Shown here: one piece after another, positions 41,964 to 48,872 of the stretch
How positions within the stretch are numbered: the stretch's first letter is position 1
Layout of the letters: each line of letters opens with the position of its first letter
Origin: Streptomyces sp. WM6386
GTDB taxonomy: Bacteria > Actinomycetota > Actinomycetes > Streptomycetales > Streptomycetaceae
NCBI RefSeq assembly: GCF_000972385.1
Contig: NZ_JXTE01000009.1
Span: forward strand, 102,042 to 166,041
Reading direction: 5' to 3'
DNA: 64,000 bases
Translations under genes and position numbers: made by a program
The notes under the pieces: model-generated
Told to the model about the DNA's origin: nothing
The model's database searches: none
Seen by the model: the letters and a program-made list of their open reading frames with translations, nothing else

Positions 41964-43235
41964 ATGGCACGTGAGGAAACCCGGACGATGACGTCCCCGC
42001 ACATCCGCAGCTCGGCGGCGAGCGAGCCCCCGGCGACCGCCACGCGCGCGTGGCCGACTCGTCTGCTCGTGCTCGGCATCGTCCTGGCCGCCGTCAACCT
42101 GCGCCCCGCCATCACCAGCCTCGGCGCCCTCCTGGAGGAGGTCCGCGACGGACTGGGCATGAGCGGGAGCGTGGCCGGGCTGCTGACCTCCGTCCCCCCG
42201 CTCTGCTTCGCCTTCTTCGGCGTCATGGCCCCACGCCTGGCCCGCCGCTTCGGATCGGGAGCGGTGGTGTGCGCCGGCATGGTCGCCATCACGGCAGGCC
42301 TGCTCATACGGCCGTACACGGGCAGCACGGTCGGCTTCCTGGCCACCAGCGCTCTCGCCCTCATGGGCATCGCGGTCAGCAACGTCCTGATGCCCGTCAT
42401 CGTCAAGCGCTGGTTCCCGGACCGCGTCGGCTCCATGACCGGCCTCTACTCGATGGCCCTCGCCCTGGGCACAGCGACCGCGGCTGCCGTGACCGTGCCG
42501 GTGACCGACAGGCTGGGCGGCAGCTGGCAGACCGGGCTCGCGGTCTGGGCGGGGCTGGCCGCCGCGGCCGTACTGCCGTGGATTCCGTCCGTACGACAGC
42601 GGGGGACGTCACCCGCCGCGGAGGCACCCGCGCGCGAGGAGCAGCCCGCGCTGCGGATCACCCGCAGCCGTACCGCCTGGGCGCTCGCCGTCTTCTTCGG
42701 GCTCCAGGCCACCGCCGCCTACATCACCATGGGCTGGATGGCGCAGATCTTCCGGGACGCGGGCGTACCCGCCGGCACGGCCGGACTGCTGCTCGCCGTC
42801 ACGATGGTGATGGGCGTACCGCTCGCCTTCGTCATCCCGCGCGTGGCCACCCGGCTGCCGCACCAGGGCCCGATCGTCCTGGTGCTCGGCGTCTGCGGTC
42901 TCGCCGGATACGCCGGCCTCTACTTCGCGCCCGCCTCCGGCGCCTGGGTCTGGGCCCTGCTGCTCGGCGTCTCCAACTGCGCCTTCCCGCTGGCCCTGAC
43001 GATGGTCGGGATGCGGGCCAGGACCGGCGCCGGCGTCGCCCAGCTGTCAGCGTTCGCCCAGAGCACCGGCTATCTGATCTCCATCCCGGGCCCGCTCCTG
43101 GTCGGTGTGCTCTACCAGCACAGCGGCGGCTGGGGTCTGCCGATCGCCCTCATGGCCGCCCTGATGGTCCCGCAGATGGCCGTGGGCGTCCTCGCGGGAC
43201 GCGACAGGACGGTCGAGGAAGAGGCGGCCCGCTGA
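41964..43235 (+). CDS. MFS transporter (CynX/NimT type)
   Basis: About 423 aa, 12 membrane helices. CynX/NimT features: VNLRPAITSLGALLEEVRDGLG, GIAVSNVLMPVIVKRWFPDRVGSMTGLYSMALALG, ISIPGPLLVGVLYQ. The family contains cyanate and 2-nitroimidazole transporters; the substrate is unknown. Three in-frame ATGs (41955, 41964, 41988) compete; I prefer 41964 because 41955 lies in the operator. Controlled in all likelihood by the divergent GntR regulator. Confidence 0.9.
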   Translation: MAREETRTMTSPHIRSSAASEPPATATRAWPTRLLVLGIVLAAVNLRPAITSLGALLEEVRDGLGMSGSVAGLLTSVPPLCFAFFGVMAPRLARRFGSGAVVCAGMVAITAGLLIRPYTGSTVGFLATSALALMGIAVSNVLMPVIVKRWFPDRVGSMTGLYSMALALGTATAAAVTVPVTDRLGGSWQTGLAVWAGLAAAAVLPWIPSVRQRGTSPAAEAPAREEQPALRITRSRTAWALAVFFGLQATAAYITMGWMAQIFRDAGVPAGTAGLLLAVTMVMGVPLAFVIPRVATRLPHQGPIVLVLGVCGLAGYAGLYFAPASGAWVWALLLGVSNCAFPLALTMVGMRARTGAGVAQLSAFAQSTGYLISIPGPLLVGVLYQHSGGWGLPIALMAALMVPQMAVGVLAGRDRTVEEEAAR

Positions 43236-43283
43236 CGCCACCCCGGCGGATCCGATGCCGCTCGCAGGTGCGAGACTGGCCGC

Positions 43284-43400
43284 ATGCCAGTGCTCGACCC
43301 GAACCCGCAGAACGGCCAGAAGAAGATGCTGCTCGTCTTCGGCGCGTTCCTCGCCATCTTCGTGATCATCGCCGTCATCGCGTCGCTCGCCTCACCCTGA
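43284..43400 (+). CDS. SGM_5486-type small transporter-associated protein
   Basis: 38 aa; begins MPVLDPNPQNGQKKMLLVFG, followed by one hydrophobic helix (about residues 15-34) and a short SLASP end. Matches from memory the SGM_5486 family of transporter-associated miniproteins. It lies 48 bp after the MFS gene in the same direction, so it may be a subunit or stabiliser of that transporter. Confidence 0.8.
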   Translation: MPVLDPNPQNGQKKMLLVFGAFLAIFVIIAVIASLASP

Positions 43401-43406
43401 ACCGGC

Positions 43407-43430
43407 GATGGTGGGGCTAGCCCCACCATC
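43407..43430 (+). terminator. 24-bp perfect palindrome after the miniprotein gene
   Basis: GATGGTGGGGCT directly followed by its reverse complement, seven bases past the stop of the 38-aa gene. Likely terminator of the MFS operon. Confidence 0.7.
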
Positions 43431-43559
43431 CCCTAGGGGGCGAGTCTCAGGGTCAACTGGGTGGATCACCGGATGGGTTGAGGGCCCGCGATTCCGTAAC
43501 TTCGAGATGTGACCGCGGCACAGCGGACCACCGGCCCACTCGAAGACGCGGAGGCAACC

Positions 43560-43766
43560 ATGTCGGCCCCTACGCACACCCCGCCCCACCCGGCGACCCG
43601 GGGACGCGTCGACATCCGGCTGCCCTGGTGGGCTCTCGCCCTGCCGACGCTCGCCTTCATCACGCTGCTCGCGCTGATCCTGAACCCGTCCGACGCGCAC
43701 GCCGCCGCGGACGATCCCCTGATCACCCAGCTCTTCGAGCGCATACAGCAGCTGGTCACGCGCTGA
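43560..43766 (+). CDS. small membrane protein, single helix
   Basis: 68 aa from ATG 43560 (GGAGG six bases upstream); GTG 43509 opens the same frame. One membrane helix (about residues 24-41: WWALALPTLAFITLLALIL) and a short outer part (DDPLITQLFERIQQLVTR). Could alternatively be a secreted peptide cleaved after DAHAAA. Streptomyces-type unknown. Confidence 0.7.
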   Translation: MSAPTHTPPHPATRGRVDIRLPWWALALPTLAFITLLALILNPSDAHAAADDPLITQLFERIQQLVTR

Positions 43767-43866
43767 GCACCCCGCCGGCACCGCTCCTCGACCACCTCCA
43801 CACACCGGTGGAGCCGCATGTCAACTCCCTGAGCCTTATGGCCTATTTCATGCGAAGCTGGGTCTC

Positions 43867-44385
43867 ATGAGCGTCGCAGAATCCCGCAGGATCGTCCTCT
43901 TCCGGCATGCGAAAGCCGACTGGCCACAGGTGACCGACCACGAGCGGCCGCTCGCCGACCGGGGCCGCAAGGATGCCGCAGAAGCCGGACGCAGGCTGGC
44001 CGACACCGAAATCCCCTTCGACCTGGCCCTGTGCTCCACCGCGACCCGGACCCGCGAGACCTGGAAGCTCGCCGTGCACGAGTTCGCGCACCGGCCGAAA
44101 ACCGTCTACGAGGAGCGGGTCTACGAGGCCTCGCCCGGCGAGCTGATCGCCGTGCTCAACGAGACCCCCGACGACGCGCAGAACATTGTCCTGATCGGCC
44201 ACAACCCGGGCGTGCAGGGCCTCGCCGACATCCTGGCCGGCTCGGCCGAGGGAGATGCCGGCGAGCGGATGAGCCGCCGCGGTTTCCCGGCCGCCGCCTT
44301 CGCCGTCCTGTCGTTCACCGGCCCCTGGAAGACGCTGGAACCGGGCGCGGCCACGCTCCTGGACTACTGGGCGCCGTCCGAATGA
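43867..44385 (+). CDS. SixA-like histidine phosphatase family protein
   Basis: 172 aa. Catalytic RHG-type motif LFRHAKADWP near the N-terminus (RHA variant, as in SixA), second catalytic segment IGHNPGVQGLA and an RTRET arginine. SixA of E. coli dephosphorylates phosphohistidine on Hpt domains; here the target is unknown. Followed by a 21-base-arm hairpin. Confidence 0.9.
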   Translation: MSVAESRRIVLFRHAKADWPQVTDHERPLADRGRKDAAEAGRRLADTEIPFDLALCSTATRTRETWKLAVHEFAHRPKTVYEERVYEASPGELIAVLNETPDDAQNIVLIGHNPGVQGLADILAGSAEGDAGERMSRRGFPAAAFAVLSFTGPWKTLEPGAATLLDYWAPSE

Positions 44386-44406
44386 TCCGACCGATGTGAG
44401 AACCCT

Positions 44407-44449
44407 GTGCGAAGGGCCCGGCACCGCCGCGGTGCCGGGCCCTTCGCAC
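44407..44449. terminator. bidirectional stem-loop between SixA-like gene and serB
   Basis: Two perfect 21-base arms (44407-44427 and 44429-44449) with one central base, between convergent genes. Confidence 0.8.
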
Positions 44450-44493
44450 GCCGTACGACGCCTGCCGTACGCGACGGCTCGGTACGCGACGGC

Positions 44494-45705
44494 TCAGTCG
44501 ATCTCGTCGTGCGTGTCCGCCGCCTCGACCTCTTCGCGGGTCACACCCAGCAGATACAGGACCGTGTCCAGGAACGGCACGTTCACCGCGGTGTGCGCCG
44601 CCTCCCGGACCACCGGCTTGGCGTTGAAGGCGACCCCGAGGCCGGCCGCGTTGAGCATGTCCAGGTCGTTGGCACCGTCGCCGATGGCCACGGTCTGCGC
44701 CAGCGGCACCCCCGCCTCGGCGGCGAACCGACGCAGCAGCCGCGCCTTGCCCGCCCGGTCCACGATCTCGCCCGTGACCCGGCCGGTCAGCTTCCCGTCG
44801 ACGATCTCCAGGGTGTTGGCCTGGGCGAAGTCCAGCCCGAGGCGCTCCTTGAGGTCGTCGGTGACCTGGGTGAACCCGCCCGAGACGACACCGACTTGGT
44901 AGCCGAGGCGCTTGAGCGTACGGATGAGGGTGCGGGCGCCGGGGGTCAGCCGCACCTCGGTGCGCACCTTGTCCACGACCGAGGCGTCGAGCCCTTCGAG
45001 GAGGGCCACACGCGCGTGCAGTGACTGCTCGAAGTCCAGCTCCCCGCGCATCGCGGCCGCCGTCACCTCGGCGACCTCGTCCTCGCAGTCGGCGTGCGCG
45101 GCGAACAGCTCGATGACCTCGTCCTGGATGAGCGTCGAGTCGACGTCCATCACGACCAGTCGCTGCGCGCGCCGGTGCAGCCCGGCCGCGACGACGGCGA
45201 CGTCCACGCCGAGCGCGGCGGCGTCGGTCACCAGGGCGGTCCGCAGGGGCTCGGTCTCCACACCGGACACCGCGAACTCGACCGCCGTCACCGGGTACTT
45301 GGCCAGCCGGAAGATACGGTCGATGTTGCCGCCGGCCTTGGTGATCCGCGCGGCGGTCGCGGCGGTCGCCTCCGCGGTGAGCGGATGTCCGAGCACGGTG
45401 ACGAGGGAACGGCCGAGGCCACGGGGCCGGTTGTCGCCCAGGCCGGAGATGATCTCGGCCTGCATCTTCATCGACTCCGCCCAGCTGTGGACGGTCTTGC
45501 GCAGGTCGCCCTCCAACCCGCGCGACGGCTCGGTCACGAGCGCGCACAACACCATGCGGCCACGGGTGACGACCTGCTCGATGTCGACCACGTCGACGGA
45601 GTAGGCGGCGAGAGTGTCGAAGAGTCCGGCTGTGATGCCCGGCCTGTCCTTGCCGAAGATCTTGACGAGAAGAGTGGGGACGTCGGAGGTCTGCGAAGCG
45701 CTCAT
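44494..45705 (-). CDS. serB: phosphoserine phosphatase SerB with N-terminal ACT domains
   Basis: 403 aa. HAD phosphatase core with nucleophile motif DVDST at 187-191, later SGGFTQV and GDGANDLDML. Two ACT-like domains occupy residues 1-170 (TLLVKIFGKDRPGITAGLFDTL, then a second from about 100), as in mycobacterial SerB2. Last step of serine synthesis; ACT domains suggest serine feedback. ATG 45705; nothing else in the 275-bp gap to the next gene. Confidence 0.95.
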   Translation of the reverse strand: MSASQTSDVPTLLVKIFGKDRPGITAGLFDTLAAYSVDVVDIEQVVTRGRMVLCALVTEPSRGLEGDLRKTVHSWAESMKMQAEIISGLGDNRPRGLGRSLVTVLGHPLTAEATAATAARITKAGGNIDRIFRLAKYPVTAVEFAVSGVETEPLRTALVTDAAALGVDVAVVAAGLHRRAQRLVVMDVDSTLIQDEVIELFAAHADCEDEVAEVTAAAMRGELDFEQSLHARVALLEGLDASVVDKVRTEVRLTPGARTLIRTLKRLGYQVGVVSGGFTQVTDDLKERLGLDFAQANTLEIVDGKLTGRVTGEIVDRAGKARLLRRFAAEAGVPLAQTVAIGDGANDLDMLNAAGLGVAFNAKPVVREAAHTAVNVPFLDTVLYLLGVTREEVEAADTHDEID

Positions 45706-45980
45706 GGTGTACCCACCGTATCCGGCACCCAGTGCCTTTCGCCCCTGAGGTCCGCCTGACGGACAGGGAACACTGAGCGTCGCTCAAGTGGCGGGGGCCT
45801 TACGTGGCGGCTACAGCTCTATGGCCACATGTCGGGAGACCGGACCGACGGTTACCGGCCAAGTGGTCGGCGTGCCGGGGACCGAGGACGCCGAAGACCG
45901 TGGGGCAGCGGGCGACTCGCCCCCCGCTGCCGCGGCCCCGAAACGCCTTCGCCGACCGCGCCCGCATCACCACACCCGGA
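45706..45980. other. intergenic region upstream of serB
   Basis: 275 bp between the streptophobe gene stop and serB start, both minus strand. Open frames here on the plus strand are antisense extensions. Presumably the serB promoter; no clear element seen. Confidence 0.4.
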
Positions 45981-48647
45981 TCACCTCCGCCCCCTCGGCC
46001 TCCCCGGCGGGGGAGGAGGCGGTGGCGGCGGCGGACCGTCGTTGGGCGTGGACGGCCGGGGCGGCGGCTCTATCGGGCCCACCACGGTGGGAGCGCCGTA
46101 CATGTCGGCACCGGCGGGCGGCGACTCGTCGGACGACCCGTCGTCACCGGACGGCACCGGCCCGCTGCTCGCGTCCCCGGCAGCCGGATCCACCTCGCCC
46201 CCCCAGGCGCCCTCACCGGTCGGCCGCACCCCTCGCCCCGGCGGCGCGCTCGAGGACCGGCGACCTTGCCCCGGAGGAGGCGCCCCGGGCCGCCAGGCGC
46301 CTTCACCGGGCCGGCCCTCCGGTCCGGCTGGAGCTCCCGAGGGGGAGCGTCCCTGTCCTGGAGGGCGTGTCCCGGGCCGCCAGGCGCCTTCACCGGGCCG
46401 GCCCTCCGGTCCGGCTGGAGCTCCCGAGGGGGAGCGTCCTTGCCCCGGAGGAGGCGCCCCGGGCCGCCAGGCGCCTTCACCGGGTTGGCCCTCCGGTCCG
46501 GCTGGAGCTCCCGAGGGGGAGCGGCCCTGCCCCGGCTGGCGTGTCCCGGGCCGCCAGGCGCCCTCGGTCGGTTGCGAGTCCTGCCCCGGTCGCCTGCCAC
46601 CTTCCGCGGGTGGAGTCCCCTGCCCCGGCGGCGCTTGCGAAGGTGAGTGGCCCTGCCCGGGGGGAGGCGTCCCCGGGCGCCTGCCGCCTTCCGCGGACTG
46701 TGCCCCTCGACCCGGCGGAGGCCCGCCCGGTGGCCGCCCGCGTCCCGGCGGTGCGCCCCGGTCAGGCCGCGCGTCGGACGGTCGCGCATCCTCCGGTTCC
46801 CGAAGCTCGTCCGGCACCTGCAGATACGGATTGGTCGCGGGGTTCGGCGGCCGATACGGCGCACCCGGCGTGTACGGCCCGGACTCGCCACCCGCGGGCG
46901 TCGCCCCGGCCTCGCCCCCGCGCGGCGCACCCCCACCCCGGGAATCACCCGTGTACGGATCCGCCCCCGACGCCCCTGGATACGACGTCCCTTCCGACCC
47001 CCCGGCATACGGCGCCCCCCGCGAAGGCCCCACGTTCGGCGCCGACCCGGAACCACCGGGGTACCGCCCAGGTGCCCCGGGATACGCCCCGGTTTCGCCC
47101 GCATACGGCGGCTGCCCAGCATCCGGCCCCCCGCTCCCCGGAACCCCGCCCACGCCACTCAGCGCCAGCGGCGCCGACCGGTGCCCCGCCGCCCCGGTCG
47201 CACGGGCGAGCAGCGCCCCGACGGCGCCCGCACCCGCCCCCCACAAGGCGCCGAGGAGCAGCGCCATACCGAGCTGCCCGTGCAGTTCGATGCCGGCGCC
47301 GAACGCGTCGAAGCCCAGCACCGACAGCGAGGCGTTCACGGACACCTCCGTCATCCAGGCGAGCAACGGCAACGCCAACGCCGTCACGACCCCCAGCCGC
47401 AGAGCACAGCGCCCGGCGAAACCGAGGGCACCCGGATCCCGTACCTGCGCACTCCCCGAGCCGACCCCTGAGCCCCGTACACCCGCCGGACCGCCGACAC
47501 CGCCCCTGGCCTGCGCCGACCCCGGGACAGGCACCCCCACCGGCGTCCGCACCGCCGTCAGCACCCCCGCCAGCAGCAGCATCATCGCCGCCGCGACCCC
47601 CAGCAGCCACACCCGTCCGTCCAGCTCCGCCAGCCGCGACAGCGACACGGACTGGTCGCGCTCGGAGCTCAGGAGGTCGTCCAGGGGATCCGGGAGGAAG
47701 CCGGCCAGCGGACCGGTCGCCCGGCCGTCCCACGGTACGAACAGGCCGATCGGGATACCCAGCCAGGTGCCGTTGGGCGTGCCCAGCAGCGCCGCGCCGG
47801 CGATCCGCTTCGGGTGATCGTCGCCGATCGAGGCGTACGCCGCCGCGGCGAGCCCCGCCGCCACGGCGACCAGCAGGACGGTCACGAGGGCGGACACCGC
47901 GGGGCGCACGACGCGATGCACCGCTTCCCAGCCGCGGGGCAACGGCGTGCCACGCGAGGCGAGGAGCGCGATCAGCAGGACGCCGGCCGACCAGACCAGG
48001 CCCCCGAGCAGCGTCGGCACCGTGTCCACCGTGAAGCCGACCGCCGCCTTCGCGTCGACGAGGTCGCCGATCTGGTCCGGGAGCAGTCCACCGATGTCCC
48101 CGACATCGCCGAGTCCCGGGATCTCCAGACCCCCGCCCCCTCCGCCGCCGCCGGGCAGGTCGTCGAGGCCGAGCGCGCTGCCGTCGATCGTGATGACGTC
48201 GTGACCCGCCCAGGCCAGCCCGCCCAGCGTGGCCACGAACAGCGCGACCACCGCACCCGCGCGCGCGAGGAGTTCGGCCGGTGCGACGACAACTCCGGCC
48301 GCCCGTAAGGACCGTAGGAAGAACCATGACAAAAGGAGCGCGCCGACCAGGCCGACGCCCAATGGCGTGATCTCGATGGCCGTCGCCGCCTGCGCGCCCG
48401 TCAGCCCGAAAGCGGACACATCGCCGGACGGTGTCACCGAACCACCCGCCCCAAGCGCCACTACCGCAGCGGTCATCGGGCCCAGCGATGCCGTCGAGTC
48501 GGCCTCCAGCAGGTGCAGGCCGAGTGCGGCGACGCCCGCCATCCCGATCAACGCCCAGCTCACGGCGGCGATCGCGGACAGCAGGATGTCTCCCCACGGC
48601 AACTTCGAGCCGTGCTTGGTGGTGTCGACGCTCATGGACGCACTCAT
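45981..48647 (-). CDS. streptophobe family membrane protein with repeat tail
   Basis: 888 aa. N-terminal ~490 residues: about ten membrane helices (PWGDILLSAIAAVSWALIGMAGVAALGLHLL; ends near a LGMALLLGALWGAGAGAVGALLARATGA helix) with a Gly-rich linker. C-terminal ~390 residues: disordered Pro/Gly-rich, including four near-identical 29-residue repeats (GEGAWRPG..PPGQGRSPSG). Streptophobe proteins are actinomycete-specific and unknown in role. Start ATG 48647; the longer frame is unsupported. Divergent from the FHA-ABC gene; FHA domains bind phosphothreonine, so interaction is conceivable. Confidence 0.85.
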   Translation of the reverse strand: MSASMSVDTTKHGSKLPWGDILLSAIAAVSWALIGMAGVAALGLHLLEADSTASLGPMTAAVVALGAGGSVTPSGDVSAFGLTGAQAATAIEITPLGVGLVGALLLSWFFLRSLRAAGVVVAPAELLARAGAVVALFVATLGGLAWAGHDVITIDGSALGLDDLPGGGGGGGGLEIPGLGDVGDIGGLLPDQIGDLVDAKAAVGFTVDTVPTLLGGLVWSAGVLLIALLASRGTPLPRGWEAVHRVVRPAVSALVTVLLVAVAAGLAAAAYASIGDDHPKRIAGAALLGTPNGTWLGIPIGLFVPWDGRATGPLAGFLPDPLDDLLSSERDQSVSLSRLAELDGRVWLLGVAAAMMLLLAGVLTAVRTPVGVPVPGSAQARGGVGGPAGVRGSGVGSGSAQVRDPGALGFAGRCALRLGVVTALALPLLAWMTEVSVNASLSVLGFDAFGAGIELHGQLGMALLLGALWGAGAGAVGALLARATGAAGHRSAPLALSGVGGVPGSGGPDAGQPPYAGETGAYPGAPGRYPGGSGSAPNVGPSRGAPYAGGSEGTSYPGASGADPYTGDSRGGGAPRGGEAGATPAGGESGPYTPGAPYRPPNPATNPYLQVPDELREPEDARPSDARPDRGAPPGRGRPPGGPPPGRGAQSAEGGRRPGTPPPGQGHSPSQAPPGQGTPPAEGGRRPGQDSQPTEGAWRPGTRQPGQGRSPSGAPAGPEGQPGEGAWRPGAPPPGQGRSPSGAPAGPEGRPGEGAWRPGTRPPGQGRSPSGAPAGPEGRPGEGAWRPGAPPPGQGRRSSSAPPGRGVRPTGEGAWGGEVDPAAGDASSGPVPSGDDGSSDESPPAGADMYGAPTVVGPIEPPPRPSTPNDGPPPPPPPPPPGRPRGRR
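46204..46641 (-). repeat. 87-bp tandem repeats in the streptophobe gene
   Basis: The word CAGGCGCC recurs at 46294, 46381, 46468 and 46555, an exact 87-bp period (29 codons), plus a degenerate copy at 46204. In-frame repeats, so copy number can change without frameshift. Confidence 0.9.
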
Positions 48648-48872
48648 GGCAGACCCCCCGATCCGCGGTGCGGCGATCGCCGCGCATGTCCCCCTCGCCT
48701 GGATTACCACTCTCCGGGTCGGTTTCAACCCCGTCAACGGAACCGGTCGAAGCGTGTGCGCGTGGTCTTCACAAGGCCCGGCTTTCGGTCAGGGGGCAGA
48801 GCCTGAAATAGTTCCCGACGATGTTCGACATCCCTAGACTCCCTGTGTTGGGGGTAACTCGGGGGACTACTC

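Noticed and set aside
46204..46641. regular 87-bp repeats considered as a CRISPR array
   Set aside because: The whole 87-bp unit is repeated, with no unique spacers, and it keeps one reading frame.
45788..48034. 748-codon plus-strand frame across the streptophobe gene
   Set aside because: Pro/Arg/Ala-only composition; the minus strand encodes recognisable membrane helices and in-frame repeats.
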